64,000 nt of DNA from Burkholderiales bacterium (GCA_026005015.1 BPKG01000001.1:749501-813500); one strand, 5' to 3'. Shown: positions 50,431 through 60,053, counted from the first letter of the stretch. Made by a program: numbers and translations. The notes: generated by a model not told the origin, from the sequence alone.

Positions 50431-50914
50431 GGGGGACTGGGGTCCGTCTCTCGTGAACGGTCCCGTTCGTCCATCGTTCTGCCACGCTGCTTTCGAGCGC
50501 GTCGAGAATCGGGCACTCATCCAGCGGCCTGGCTCCGCCGCCGCAGATATAGATCAGTCCGCTGAGCGCCTGGGACATGGCCCTGAGCGCCTTGATTTTG
50601 GCCTCCACTTGTAACTTCTTCTGGATCACGACGCTGCGCACGTCGGTGCAACAGGCGTCGTCGTGGGTCTTGAGCTCCAGTAACTCGCGGATCTCGGCAA
50701 GGGAAAAACCGCACTGCTGGGCGTGCCTGATGAAGCCAAGCCGCCGCAGCGCGTCGTGCGCGTACAGTCGATAGCCTGCCGGGCTCTTTCGCGCCGGCGC
50801 CAGCAGCCCTTCCTTTTCGTAGTAGCGGATCGTATCGACGCCGACCCCGGCGCGATTCGCCACCTGCCCGATGGTGAGCAGATCGGTCCTGGGGTGAGAC
50901 GCCATGTCGGACAT
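50427..50914 (-). CDS. MerR-family metal-responsive activator
   Basis: About 162 residues. The HTH is complete: LLTIGQVANRAGVGVDTIRYYEKEGLLAPARKSPAGYRLYAHDALRRLGFIRHAQQCGFSLAEIRELLELK. The metal part carries DDACCTDVRSVVIQKKLQVEAKIKALRAMSQALSGLIYICGGGARPLDECPILDALE: a CC pair plus C-x9-C, the arrangement of cysteine-based metal sensors (mercury, zinc, cadmium or lead types). After about 50480 a one-base shift gives MDERDRSRETDPSPP and a TGA overlapping the thioredoxin ATG, which I take as the true end. Start ATG 50914. Likely activates the promoter at 60023-60053 and so its own operon. Confidence 0.87.
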
Positions 50915-50924
50915 CGAATCCTTT

Positions 50925-51266
50925 TCAGGGCTTTGCTGTCCGGATCTCGATGGACTTCGCGACTTTCTCGCCTTTTTCCAGCCCATGGACGATCCTCACT
51001 TCCTTTCCGTTCAAGGTGGGGAGATAAACGTCTTCGGTGCCCTTCTTGATCGGCGTCCCCAGGGGCACCTTGATCGCAATCTGCGCCACTTTGCCTTCGC
51101 TTCGGGTCTCCAGGACGAGGCTCCCTTCGCAGCCGCCCGGCTTGAAACTGCACCGGGTCAGCTTCGTTCCGGTCACGGTGCCTTCGATCACATCCTGGGC
51201 AAGCGCCGGCGCGGTGCCCAGCGCCCACGCGAGCATGGCAGCGTTCAAAATCCATCTATTAGACAT
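50925..51266 (-). CDS. Small secreted protein of unknown function
   Basis: 113 residues. A signal peptide (WILNAAMLAWALGTAPALA), then DVIEGTVTGTKLTRCSFKPGGCEGSLVLETRSEGKVAQIAIKVPLGTPIKKGTEDVYLPTLNGKEVRIVHGLEKGEKVAKSIEI. It looks like an all-beta (OB-like) domain with one disulfide pair (C..C, six residues apart). I do not recognise a family. It is placed 10 bases before merR and 53 after the ABC ATPase in the 12-gene operon, so it is presumably a periplasmic component. Good ribosome site (GGAGG) before ATG 51266. Confidence 0.7.
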   Translation of the reverse strand: MSNRWILNAAMLAWALGTAPALAQDVIEGTVTGTKLTRCSFKPGGCEGSLVLETRSEGKVAQIAIKVPLGTPIKKGTEDVYLPTLNGKEVRIVHGLEKGEKVAKSIEIRTAKP

Positions 51267-51319
51267 GTTCCATCCTCCAAGGTTGACCTACTCCCCGCGC
51301 TGGCGACAGGCGAATCCCG

Positions 51320-52021
51320 TCACGATACCAGCCGTCCGTCCTCAAGGTGCAGGACCCGGTCCGACATCCGGGCAAGGGTCTCCGCGTGGGTCACCACGAT
51401 CACGGTACGCCCGCGGGAAATGTCCTTGAGCAGCGCGTAGATCATCTCGCCGGTCTTCGAGTCCAGGTTCCCTGTGGGCTCGTCGGCCAGGATCAGCGGC
51501 GGGTCGTTGGCCAGGGCCCGGGCAATGGCCACCCGCTGCTGCTCGCCGCCGGAAAGCTCCCGGGGCCTGATGGGCAAGCCGCGCCCCGAGGCCCATCCGC
51601 GTCCAGCAGCCGCGTCGCCACGCTGCCTTCCGTTTCGGCGGCCCCGATCGCCGTTGAACTCCATCGGCAGCATCACGTTCTCCAGGGCAGTAAGGTTGGG
51701 AATGAGGTTAAAGCTTTGGAACACGAAACCCACGGTTTGCCGGCGGAAGCGCGTCAGCTCCGCCTGGGGTAGCGTGTTGAGCCGCCTGCCGGCGACCACG
51801 ACCTCGCCCGCCGTGGGCCGGTCCATGGCCCCGATCAGGTGCAGGAGCGTGGACTTACCGCTCCCGCTGGGGCCTACGATCGCCACCATGCCTCGCTCGG
51901 CCACCGCCAGGCCGAGGCCGTCCAGCGCCCGGACCTCCTCCCGGCCCTTGCGGTACACCTTGGCGACGCCCCGCAGCTCGATCAGGGTTTCGCCGTTGCC
52001 TTTTGGCGCCAGCTCATTCAT
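51320..52021 (-). CDS. ABC transporter ATPase, MacB/LolD type
   Basis: 233 residues. Walker [10 protein letters not shown]-loop [24 protein letters not shown], signature [15 protein letters not shown], Walker [13 protein letters not shown] and H-loop VVVTHAE-type ([11 protein letters not shown]): the MacB/LolD/FtsE subgroup that drives mechanotransmission rather than import. Residues of about 51570-51650 ([26 protein letters not shown]) read out of frame; another frame gives [17 protein letters not shown], the expected sequence, so two compensating indels are likely. The start overlaps the upstream permease by 8 bases. Works with the two FtsX-like permeases. Confidence 0.9.
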   Translation of the reverse strand: MNELAPKGNGETLIELRGVAKVYRKGREEVRALDGLGLAVAERGMVAIVGPSGSGKSTLLHLIGAMDRPTAGEVVVAGRRLNTLPQAELTRFRRQTVGFVFQSFNLIPNLTALENVMLPMEFNGDRGRRNGRQRGDAAAGRGWASGRGLPIRPRELSGGEQQRVAIARALANDPPLILADEPTGNLDSKTGEMIYALLKDISRGRTVIVVTHAETLARMSDRVLHLEDGRLVS

Positions 52022-53284
52022 GCCGGAGCGCCTCGATGGGGGAAAGTCTCAGGATTTGCCGGATGGCGTAGGCGCTGCCGACGAGCGCGGCTCCGGCGCT
52101 CACCGCGACCAGCACCCCGAGGGTCGCAAGCCCTATGTCAGGCGCGAAGGCAAGGGCGCCTTCCAGCGCACCCTTATACTGGGCCGGAAGCAGGGGAGCC
52201 ACACCCAGGCCATAGAAGCGTCGGGCTGCAGGCGCACCCCAGGCGCCGAAGAGCAACACCGCCAGCAGGGCGCCCGTGGCACAGAGCGCGAAGGCCTCAG
52301 CGAGCAGGCTCAGGGCAATGCCACCATCCGACGCCCCAAGAGCCTTCAAGGTGCCGATTTCCCAGGCGCGCTCGCGCACGATCAGCAGGGTGACGAAAAA
52401 CACGACGACCACCATCAGGGCCACGGTCAGCGCCACACCGGCGCTCGCGAGACGGACGACGGTACGCGTGGCAGTCGTCTCGAACTCGGCCGCGCTCGTG
52501 GGGGCGATGATGTCCGCCACGTCCCCCAGTCCGCTCGCAACGCCTGCTCCACCCGCGGCAGGTTTTCGGCCGAGTCCGCCTGAACGAAGAGCCAGGAGAT
52601 GCCTTCCGGGACGCCGTAGATTTCCCGGAAGGTGTCCAGCGGCATGAAAAGCTGCATGTCGCCGAAGACATACCCGCTCGCGTAGATGCCGACGATCTGC
52701 AGCGTGGCAGGCGGGCGGTCCAGCGCGAAGATGACCGGATGGGTCCGCGTGAGGTCCAGGGTCAAGGTGGCACCCGCAAGGTTTTCGGGTGTGATCCCCG
52801 CCCAGCGGGCAAAGCCTTGACCGATGACCGCCACCCGCCCGCCCCGGTCCTCCGGCGTGAGATCCCGGCCCGCGATGATCCGGGGGTTTCCAGCCTCCCC
52901 GTGGGACTCCAGGCGCTTGGTGTCGCCCGGGTTCATGCCCACGATCATGGCGAAGTTGTGGCCCTCCGTCGGCGTCATGGCGAGCAGATAAGGCTCCACG
53001 CGGGCCACGTGCTCGACCTGTGCGACCATGTCCAGCGCCTTCTGGGGCAGAAGCACCCAGTTCCCCTCCATGTTGACGTGGCCCATGGACCCCCGAGCGC
53101 GGAGCTGGAGCGTGTTATCCACCGTGCGCTTGAGCACCTCCGTGTGTCGCTCCACCGCGGCGCTGATGGACTGCATGACGAGGAGCAGCAGCAGCGGGAA
53201 AGCGAGCAGAACCGTGACGATCACCAATCTCGGCACGCTCCTCACGAGATTCCGGACTCCGTAGCGGATCATTTCCGTCAGCAA
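52014..53284 (-). CDS. FtsX/MacB-like ABC permease 1 (one frameshift)
   Basis: About 422 residues. The N-terminal helix [36 protein letters not shown] is followed by a large periplasmic MacB-like domain ([60 protein letters not shown]). After a frame change near 52530 come three C-terminal helices ([59 protein letters not shown]). [16 protein letters not shown] is the conserved coupling helix of this group. It pairs with permease 2 in a heterodimeric MacB/LolCE-like exporter. ATG 53284 or 53272. Confidence 0.88.
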
Positions 53285-53372
53285 CCGCCCTAAAAATGTT
53301 TGACGACGTTTGACCCTTTCCCTTGGCCCTCTCCCCTTCCCCCTCTCCCACCGGGCGAGGGGAAATGGATAG

Positions 53373-53400
53373 CGGTAAATGGTTTGTCAACCATTTACCG
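53373..53400. repeat. Perfect hairpin between the two permease genes
   Basis: CGGTAAATGGTT, a 4-base loop and AACCATTTACCG: a 12-bp perfect stem in the only sizeable gap (121 bases) inside the operon. There is no T run, so it is more likely an RNA-processing or stabilising element than a terminator. The same gap holds a CCCTCTCCC-type repeat (53325-53362). Confidence 0.65.
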
Positions 53401-53405
53401 GAGGC

Positions 53406-54608
53406 TCAACAGGACCTCCGCATCGCTTCTACCGGGCTCAAGCCGATCGCCTTGATCACCGGGTAAAAGCTGCCAAGGACCGCGAAACCGATGGCGCCAG
53501 CCAGCACGAAAACGACCACCTGCCCGTCAAAAGCGACCGGCAAGTCGATGACACGCTGCAGGAGCCACGCTAGAGGGGGTGTGGCAAGCAGCGCACCCAG
53601 CCCGCCGAGCCCGCTGACGGCTGCCGCCTCGGCCACGAACTGGAGCACGATCTCCCCGTTGGAGGCACCGATGGCCTTAAGGGTGCCGATTTCCTGGATA
53701 CGCTCACGCAAGCTCAACACCATCACCGAGATGACGAGGACCGCGCCCGTCACCTGCAGCAGCACGGCGCCGTAGGTACTTGCCGCTGCCAGGCCGCCCA
53801 GCGTAGTGCGGGCTTTGGACACTGCCTCCGGCGTGGTTACCACATCCGCCTCCGGCAGCAGGCGCTTCAGCTCCTCGACCACGCGCTCCACGTGGGCGAC
53901 CGAGTCCACGGTGACAAAGATCTTGGAGAGCTTTCGGCCCGGATTGAAGACTGCGCGGAAGGTTTCGAGGGGGATGAACACGTGGTTGTCGCCGAAATCG
54001 TTGCCGGTCGCGTAGACCCCGATCACCTGGAACGGCTGCCCACCAAGCACGAGCGGGCGGCTGGCGAGGACAAAATTCGAGGGCTCGTCCACGCCCAGAC
54101 GCTGACGAGCATAGAGTCGCCCTACCACCGCCACCCGCGCCTTGGCATCCTCGGGCTTAAAGGTGCGTCCGGCAACGATGCGCGCGTTCTCGTAATCGAT
54201 CTCGCCGATCGCTCGCAGCGCCGCGCCTGGCTTGAGCCCGATCACCATGGCATAGGCGTTCTTTTTCGAAGGATCGATTTGCGGGTGGTACACGTATTCA
54301 TCCACCCGGGCCAGATGCCGCGCCTGGGGGATGCGCAGCACCCTCTCAAGAGTGTCGACAGTAAAATCCTCTTCCCCGAGCGGCTTGTCTTTGCCGAACC
54401 CTCCCGTGCCGAAGGCACCCGCCTCCCTGAGCTCGATGAGGGTGCGTACCCGTCCTGCCATCTCCGCGACGGTCTGGTAAGCCACGAAGCTCGCCTGCAT
54501 CATCAGGGCCAGAAGACTCATGACCAGGGACAACAAGGCGATCACCACGCTCCCCCGCGCCCGGTGACGGAACGGGTTTCGCAGGCCCCTGAACAGCGCG
54601 CCGATCAT
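53406..54608 (-). CDS. FtsX/MacB-like ABC permease 2
   Basis: 400 residues, intact. The N-terminal helix (GSVVIALLSLVMSLLALMMQASFVAYQTV), a periplasmic domain (NARIVAGRTFKPEDAKARVAVVGRLYARQRLG; HVFIPLETFRAVFNPGRKLSKIFVTVDSVAHVERVVEEL) and C-terminal helices with LRERIQEIGTLKAIGASNGEIVLQFVAEAAAVSGLGG and GLSPVEAMRRS match permease 1. The substrate of the exporter is unknown; MacB/Lol systems move lipoproteins, peptides or small molecules from periplasm or membrane outward. It lies 26 bases after the NHL gene. Confidence 0.9.
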   Translation of the reverse strand: MIGALFRGLRNPFRHRARGSVVIALLSLVMSLLALMMQASFVAYQTVAEMAGRVRTLIELREAGAFGTGGFGKDKPLGEEDFTVDTLERVLRIPQARHLARVDEYVYHPQIDPSKKNAYAMVIGLKPGAALRAIGEIDYENARIVAGRTFKPEDAKARVAVVGRLYARQRLGVDEPSNFVLASRPLVLGGQPFQVIGVYATGNDFGDNHVFIPLETFRAVFNPGRKLSKIFVTVDSVAHVERVVEELKRLLPEADVVTTPEAVSKARTTLGGLAAASTYGAVLLQVTGAVLVISVMVLSLRERIQEIGTLKAIGASNGEIVLQFVAEAAAVSGLGGLGALLATPPLAWLLQRVIDLPVAFDGQVVVFVLAGAIGFAVLGSFYPVIKAIGLSPVEAMRRSC

Positions 54609-54634
54609 GATTTCGATACACCCCTAAGCGATCC

Positions 54635-55617
54635 CTATTGGGCCGGCCGCCATTTTTGGATCCGGCTATTGAGGAAATCCACCGCGAACACCGTGCCGTC
54701 CTTCGCGACCGCCACCGCGATCGCATGCCGGAACTGCCCCGGGCCGCGCCCGCGCTCGCCGAACGCGGCCAGGAAGGTGCCGTCCGGCGCGAACTTCTGG
54801 ACCCGGTCGTTGTAGAAGTCCGCGACAAACACGCTGCCGTCCGGCCCGATGGCGATGCCGGTCACGGTGGCGAACCAGCCGCTGAACGGCCCATGGATGT
54901 TCATCGCGAAGGGACCGCCCCATTTGCGGAGGAAACGCCCGTCCGGCGCGAACGCCTGCACCCGGTCCGCATAGCCGTCGGCGACGAAGAGCGTCCCGTC
55001 CGACGCCAGCGCCACGTCGGTGGGATAGACGAATTCGCCCGCCCAAATGCCCGGCCGGCCGGTCTCTCCCCATTGGCGCACGAAGCTGCCGTCGGCCTTG
55101 AGCTGCTGCACCCGATGGTTGTAGAAGTCCGCAACGAAAACGTCGCCGTTGGCGGCGACCGCCACGCCCCCGGGCGCGTTGAATTCGCCCGGCCCGCTTC
55201 CTGGCCGGCCGAAGGCGCGCTTCGGCGTGCCGTCGAGGGCGAATACCTGGACGCGGTCGTTGAAGTACTCGGGCACATAGAGCTCTCCGTCGCGAACGGA
55301 GAGGTTCATGGGACGCCCCAGTTCGCCCATGCCCTCGCCCGGGCGACCGAACTGGCGCTGGAAGTTTCCATCGAAATCGAACACCTGGATGCGGCCGTTG
55401 CGGGCGTCCGCGACGAACACTTCCCCGCCGGCCACGGCGATGCCGGTAGGATCGTCGAACTGGCCGGGACCTGCGCCCTTTTCGCCCCACGCTTCGACGA
55501 ACATGTAGTCGGGCTCCCTGGCGGAGGGAACGAACGCGAGCCCTGCGAGCGCTGCGAGCGCGGCCAGGACGAGAAGCGTCCATCCCGCGTACTTGCCGAT
55601 CCTACGGCGAGCGTCAT
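54635..55617 (-). CDS. Membrane-anchored NHL-repeat beta-propeller
   Basis: About 325 residues. Six NHL-type blades of the form GxGPGxFxxPxGIAV..G.VFVAD..N.RVQ.F, for example GAGPGQFDDPTGIAVAGGEVFVADARNGRIQVFDFDG and GSGPGEFNAPGGVAVAANGDVFVADFYNHRVQQLKADG. The N-terminal anchor RRIGKYAGWTLLVLAALAALAGLAFVPSAREPDY is in the same frame as the propeller, but the only suitable ATG (55617) is in another frame. A one-base error within the first 15 codons is probable. Possibly a periplasmic scaffold or metal/lipid-binding partner of the ABC exporter. Confidence 0.85.
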
Positions 55618-55636
55618 GCGCTCCCCACCGCGAGAC

Positions 55637-56557
55637 TCAGTAATTGAAGCGGAAGCCGGCATGCAGCACGTAGTCCGTCTCCAGCGCCGTGCCGCGGAGA
55701 TTCTGCACCACTGGCAACTGCACGCCCGCTTCGACGATCCAGCGCTTGGTCACGTACTGCAGACCGGGCGTGAGGAACAGCGTGGTTCCGCCCGAGTTGG
55801 GGTCGGCCACCCCGCCGACGCGGTTTTTGCCTCGATGGATCAGGTTGACCTCGATCACCCCGTACACGAACGCCGGCACACCGGCGGTAAGCGCTTGCGG
55901 CCACAGCCGGTACTGGAGCGAAGCGTCGAACCGCGCCGCGTCGCCCGCCTCGAACCCGTTCGCCTCGTTGTTTGCCGAGTAGCTCACCTGGCTGTCGATC
56001 TGCAAATCCACCGTTTGATAGGTGGCTACCACGCCTGCGAAGGCGTCCCAGGAGCCGGAGCCCGGCTGCACGGCAGGCGGCAGGCGGCCCAAGGCGTCGC
56101 GCTTGTCGTCGTCTCCGGTGGGCGCTTTCAACCCGGCAAATGGAGCGATCCGGAGCGTCTGTCCCGGATGATCCCTGCGAAGCAGCGTGTAACGGCCAAA
56201 TAAGGCGAGATCGCCGAAACCGCTCGCCTCCCGCGTGACCCGCTGTCCGCCGGCAGTGAGCTCGAGTTCGTTGTCCACGTACGGCAGCACGCCGAAGAGG
56301 GCCAGATCGCCGGTCACGCCGTACCCGAGCGCCGTCACCGCCGCCGTGCCCCGGAAGTCCCGGCCGGCGCCGCTCGGATCGTCCCCCGACCGGCCCACCA
56401 CGATGAGTTCGCGGAAAACGAAATCGCCTTTGGCGACCGGCAGCGCGGTATTGAAGGTGATCGGGGCGCCAAAGACGTGGCCGCTCGCGATCCCGAGCCC
56501 GAGCGCCAGGAGCCCCTTCAACGGCCTTGCCTGGCTATTTCCGCGGTTCACCGCCAT
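55637..56557 (-). CDS. Outer-membrane channel of the phenol MetA-type transporter family
   Basis: 306 residues with a signal peptide (GLLALGLGIASGHVFG). Amphipathic beta strands follow throughout: GDFVFRELIVVGRSGDD, VTALGYGVTGDLALFGVLPYVDNELEL, FGDLALFGRYTLLRRDHPGQTLRIAPFAGLKAPTGDDD, and a terminal strand ...DYVLHAGFRFNY ending in an aromatic residue, as outer-membrane barrels do. Members of this family (often annotated transporter or MetA-pathway phenol degradation protein) are common in metal clusters; the substrate is unknown. It overlaps the HMA gene by 23 bases and is followed after 19 bases by the NHL gene. Confidence 0.82.
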   Translation of the reverse strand: MAVNRGNSQARPLKGLLALGLGIASGHVFGAPITFNTALPVAKGDFVFRELIVVGRSGDDPSGAGRDFRGTAAVTALGYGVTGDLALFGVLPYVDNELELTAGGQRVTREASGFGDLALFGRYTLLRRDHPGQTLRIAPFAGLKAPTGDDDKRDALGRLPPAVQPGSGSWDAFAGVVATYQTVDLQIDSQVSYSANNEANGFEAGDAARFDASLQYRLWPQALTAGVPAFVYGVIEVNLIHRGKNRVGGVADPNSGGTTLFLTPGLQYVTKRWIVEAGVQLPVVQNLRGTALETDYVLHAGFRFNY

Positions 56558-56864
56558 TGGATCCTCCAGGGATCTGTTCGAAAGCGCGCAGGGTGAAACC
56601 GGCGTCCTTCACCGCCTGCTGGGCGGTGGGCTCCGCGAGGGCCGCGCCGTCCTTCATGGTGACCACCACCTGCCCGCTATCGAGATCCACCTTGACCTTG
56701 TCGACCCCGTCGAGGGAGCGCAGCTTCTTCTCGATCCCGTAGGCGCAGAACGGGCACGCCAGCCCGTCCACCTGGAGCCGGTAGCTCGGCCCGGCCGCCA
56801 GCGCTGTTGAAGCGATCCACAGCAGCCCCAGCGCAAATGCCAGGACGGTCAGCATCTTCCTCAT
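56535..56864 (-). CDS. MerP-like periplasmic HMA metallochaperone
   Basis: 109 residues: a signal peptide (MLTVLAFALGLLWIASTALA) and one HMA domain, YRLQVDGLACPFCAYGIEKKLRSLDGVDKVKVDLDSGQVVVTMKDG. The metal site is GLACPFC where MerP has GMTCxxC, so the two cysteines are kept and Met is changed to Leu. It would carry a soft metal in the periplasm to or from a membrane partner. AGGAGG lies upstream of ATG 56864. It is placed 30 bases after the unknown anchored protein in the ATPase operon. Frame intact. Confidence 0.87.
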   Translation of the reverse strand: MRKMLTVLAFALGLLWIASTALAAGPSYRLQVDGLACPFCAYGIEKKLRSLDGVDKVKVDLDSGQVVVTMKDGAALAEPTAQQAVKDAGFTLRAFEQIPGGSNGGEPRK

Positions 56865-56894
56865 TGCCGTGTTCCTCCTATCCAATCATTCCTT

Positions 56895-57458
56895 TCACCG
56901 CCGGCCGCCCGGCCAGGTGAGGAGCGGCATGTTGATGACGACGCCGGTCCTCTCCACCGCGATTTCGCCGCGGGACGCCGCCTGCTCCACTTCGGCGGCG
57001 CTGGTGAGCAGCCGCGCCGAACGCTCATCCTTCCAGCTCACGAGATGGAGCGCTCTCAGGGGGCTGTAGCCGTCGGCGTGGGGCGGACGGTCGAACACGT
57101 CGGCCTGGAAGTCGAACGGCCCGTCGCCTGCCACGCCGTTCTTGAACACGTAGACCTTGGCGAGCATATCCTTCGGCGCGCTCGCAAGGGATGGCACGAC
57201 CAGGACCGGAGAGCCCTTCATGCGCGTGAGCAGCGCAGCCACCTCGGGGTCGGAGGTCTCGGTATGAATGAACAAGATCCGCTTGCCCTCCAGGTAGCCG
57301 TCCACCGGGGGCACCACCGTGCCGGTATAGAATCGGGCCGCCACGACGAAGCCGGCGACGAGCACGCCGACCAGCGCGGTCACCACGAGATTGCGCGTCA
57401 TGGTTCGCTCATTCGTTTCCGTAAAACTCAACCCGCCGCGTTCAGCCCGCGCGCTCAT
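56895..57458 (-). CDS. Membrane-anchored periplasmic protein of unknown function
   Basis: 187 residues from ATG 57458, which overlaps the ATPase stop (ATGA); a shorter start at ATG 57401 is also plausible. One N-terminal helix ([22 protein letters not shown]), then [55 protein letters not shown], and [57 protein letters not shown] do not know a named family. The fold looks alpha/beta with a periplasmic location. Tight coupling to the ATPase suggests a direct role with it. No cysteines occur in the mature part, so it is not a thiol metal carrier. Confidence 0.75.
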   Translation of the reverse strand: MSARAERGGLSFTETNERTMTRNLVVTALVGVLVAGFVVAARFYTGTVVPPVDGYLEGKRILFIHTETSDPEVAALLTRMKGSPVLVVPSLASAPKDMLAKVYVFKNGVAGDGPFDFQADVFDRPPHADGYSPLRALHLVSWKDERSARLLTSAAEVEQAASRGEIAVERTGVVINMPLLTWPGGRR

Positions 57459-59935
57459 GTCGCTTCGTAGCCCCGGGCCAGGATGGCGCGGCGTATGCCC
57501 TCCGCTCCGATCGCGTCGGGGCGATACGTCACGATGACTTGTTTCGCTTCGGGATCGCCGGCGACGCGTTCCACGCCGTCCAGCTCGAGCAGGGCTTCCC
57601 GGATCGCGACGAGACAGCGCTCGCAATGCATGTTGGCCACGACGAAGCGCGCCTCGGCGCGGCGCGGTAGCCGCCGCCTGGGAAGCAAGCGCCCGGCAAA
57701 GGAGTTGGTCAGCACCGCCGTCACGCTGGCCGCCATGGCGACCATCGCCCACACCGGATGCACCCAACCGGTCGTGGCGAGGGGCACGCCGACGCCGTTG
57801 AAGGAAAACGCGAGCGCCAGGTTCTGCACCGTCTTGCGGTAGGAAGCCCGGCCGATGTGAAACGCCTCCACGACGGCGGTCAAACGCTCGCCAATCAGCA
57901 CCACGTCAGCAGACTCGATAGCAATGTCGGTTCCTGCGCCAATGGCGATGCCCACATCGGCCTGCATGAGGGCCGGCGCATCGTTGATGCCGTCGCCCAC
58001 CATCGCCACCCGGTACCCCTCGCCCTGGAGCCTTCGGATCACCTCGGCTTTTTCCTGGGGCAGCACCTCGGCGTGATACTCGGCGATGCCGAGGGTCTGA
58101 GCGACGGCCCGGGCAGTGCGTGCGTGATCGCCCGTGAGCATCACGGGCTGCAATCCCGCTTCCCTCAGGCGCGCCATGACTTCCTTCGCCTCCGGCTTCA
58201 CCGGGTCGGCGATGGCGATCAGCCCGGCCAGCTGGCCGTCCACCGCCACGGCAATCACGGTGTGGCCCTCCGACTGCAGGTCCTCGATGCGCCCGCGCAC
58301 CGGCGTCAGGTCCGCGCCCAGCCGGGCCGCGAACGCCGGGCTTCCGACCGCGACGCGATGCCCTTCCACCCGGGCCACCACGCCCTGGCCGGGCGTCGCC
58401 TGGAACTCGTCCGCCTTCGGAACCGGCAGATGCCAAGCCGCCGCCGCGTCGCCCACCGCCCGGGCCAGGGGGTGCTCGGAGGCCTGCTCCGCGGCCGCGG
58501 CGAGCCGCAGCGCCATGCCCTCGCCCCAGCCATTCAGCGCAATCACGTCCGCCACCGCCGGCTTGCCCAGCGTCAGGGTGCCGGTCTTATCGAAGACCAC
58601 CTTCTTCACGTCTTTCAGCACCTGGAACGCTTCCGCCGAGCGCATAAGGATGCCCCGTTCGGCGGCCATGCCGCCGCCGCGGATCATGGCGAGCGGCGTG
58701 GCCATCCCGAGCGCGCAGGGGTAGCCCATGACGAGCACCGCAAGCGCGGCAAAGACTGCTCGCGTCCAGTCGGCTTGCCCGGCCACCGACCACGCCCCCA
58801 AAGTCCAGACCGCGATGGCGACGGCGGCAAAGGCGAGCACGGCGGGGACGTAGACCTGAAGAATGCGATCCACCAGCGCGAGCACTCCCGGCTTCAGGGC
58901 GCGCGCTTCCTCCACCTGCCGCGCGACCTGGCTAAGGAAGCTTTCCTCTCCCACCTTCGCGACGCGGACAAGAAGCGTGCCGAGCTGGTTGACGGATCCG
59001 CCGATCACCCCATCGCCGGGCGACTTTTCCACCGGAATCGATTCGCCCGTCACCAGGCTCTCGTCCACGCCGGAGGAGCCCTCGACCACTTCCCCATCGA
59101 CGGGAATCGACTCGCCGGGCCGCACGCGAACCAGCTCGCCCGGTTTCACTTCCGCCAGCGCAACCTCTTGCTCCCGTCCGTTGCGCACCACCCGCGCCGT
59201 GGGGGGAACCAGGGAAAGGAGCTTGCGCACCGCCTGGGAGGCGCGGGTGCGCACGAGCGCCGAGACGTACCCGGACAGGAGATGGTAGGTGGTGACGAAG
59301 ACCGCCACCCCGAAGAAGTCGGGCACGGGAAACGCGGGATCGACGTAGCCCAGGAACCCGCCGAAGAGGCCGGCGAAGGCGCCGAACTCCATGAGCACGT
59401 GCTGGTTCAGAATCCCTCGGCGCAGGCTCGCCCAGGCCATCTCCAGGACGCGCCATCCCGGGCCGAACAAGGTCGAGAGCGCAAGGAAGGGCATCAGCCA
59501 GTAGAGCGACGCCATTCTCTCGGGCGGCAGCCGTTCCAGCCACATGAGCCCCATAGCGGCGAAGGAAACCAGGGCCAAGGCGGCGGCCACCAGCAGGTCG
59601 TCGCGCCGCTGGCGCAGCTCGGCCTCCTCCTCCTCGAAGGCCCGGAGCCGGTCGGCGCTGCGCACGGTGTAGCCGAGATCGACCAGGGTTTGCCGGAGCG
59701 CCTCGGGCGTGACCCGGCGGGGGTCGAACTCGATCAGCGCTTCCTCATGAGCGAGGTTCACGTTCACGCTCAGCACGCCCGGAATGCGCCCGAGGACCTT
59801 GCCGATGCTGGCGACGCAGAAGTAGCACGCCATGCCTCCGATGTGAAGCTGAAGCTTCGCCGCCGGCCGCGGGGCGGCGGATCCCTCCGCCGCCCCGCGG
59901 CCTGTTGTAATCGTCGCTTCATGCCCATCGTTCAT
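57455..59935 (-). CDS. P1B-type ATPase with YPC motif and HMA domains at both ends
   Basis: 826 residues, intact. N-terminal HMA with GGMACYFC (Cys37, Cys40); membrane domain; TGES at 296-299; helix 6 motif [13 protein letters not shown], i.e. Tyr405-Pro406-Cys407 where copper and zinc pumps have CPC; DKTGT (D449), SEHPLARAV and [11 protein letters not shown] second HMA is at the C-terminus, [24 protein letters not shown], which is rare for this family. The first Cys of CPC is a transport ligand in CopA, so metal choice or geometry must differ. It heads a 12-gene operon with a MerR-type promoter. ATG 59935 is chosen as the first ATG after the promoter region with the His-containing leader. 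I expect export of a soft metal. Confidence 0.93.
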   Translation of the reverse strand: MNDGHEATITTGRGAAEGSAAPRPAAKLQLHIGGMACYFCVASIGKVLGRIPGVLSVNVNLAHEEALIEFDPRRVTPEALRQTLVDLGYTVRSADRLRAFEEEEAELRQRRDDLLVAAALALVSFAAMGLMWLERLPPERMASLYWLMPFLALSTLFGPGWRVLEMAWASLRRGILNQHVLMEFGAFAGLFGGFLGYVDPAFPVPDFFGVAVFVTTYHLLSGYVSALVRTRASQAVRKLLSLVPPTARVVRNGREQEVALAEVKPGELVRVRPGESIPVDGEVVEGSSGVDESLVTGESIPVEKSPGDGVIGGSVNQLGTLLVRVAKVGEESFLSQVARQVEEARALKPGVLALVDRILQVYVPAVLAFAAVAIAVWTLGAWSVAGQADWTRAVFAALAVLVMGYPCALGMATPLAMIRGGGMAAERGILMRSAEAFQVLKDVKKVVFDKTGTLTLGKPAVADVIALNGWGEGMALRLAAAAEQASEHPLARAVGDAAAAWHLPVPKADEFQATPGQGVVARVEGHRVAVGSPAFAARLGADLTPVRGRIEDLQSEGHTVIAVAVDGQLAGLIAIADPVKPEAKEVMARLREAGLQPVMLTGDHARTARAVAQTLGIAEYHAEVLPQEKAEVIRRLQGEGYRVAMVGDGINDAPALMQADVGIAIGAGTDIAIESADVVLIGERLTAVVEAFHIGRASYRKTVQNLALAFSFNGVGVPLATTGWVHPVWAMVAMAASVTAVLTNSFAGRLLPRRRLPRRAEARFVVANMHCERCLVAIREALLELDGVERVAGDPEAKQVIVTYRPDAIGAEGIRRAILARGYEAT

Positions 59936-60022
59936 GGTCGTGGCGCGCTCATAACGGACACGGAGGACGGCGGACCGGCCGCCCGAAGTACCCAATCACG
60001 GGATTGCGAAAGCATTTTTGAA

Positions 60023-60053
60023 GGCTAAACCCTGGAGTCCACTCCAGAGTCAA
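60023..60053 (-). promoter_or_regulatory. MerR-type promoter with operator dyad
   Basis: On the minus strand TTGACT (60053-60048), then a spacer of 19 bases containing the dyad CTGGAGTGGACTCCAG, then TTAGCC (60028-60023). The overlong spacer with a perfect 7+2+7 palindrome is the signature of promoters activated by MerR-family proteins (ZntR/CadR/PbrR-like sequence). It lies 88 bases before the YPC-ATPase start and is a likely target of the MerR encoded at 50427-50914. Confidence 0.85.

Noticed and set aside
57758-60028. Plus-strand open frame of about 750 codons
   Set aside because: Antisense to the YPC ATPase, with His/Arg-rich low-complexity translation and no recognisable motif; the same applies to 5405-7453 opposite btuB.
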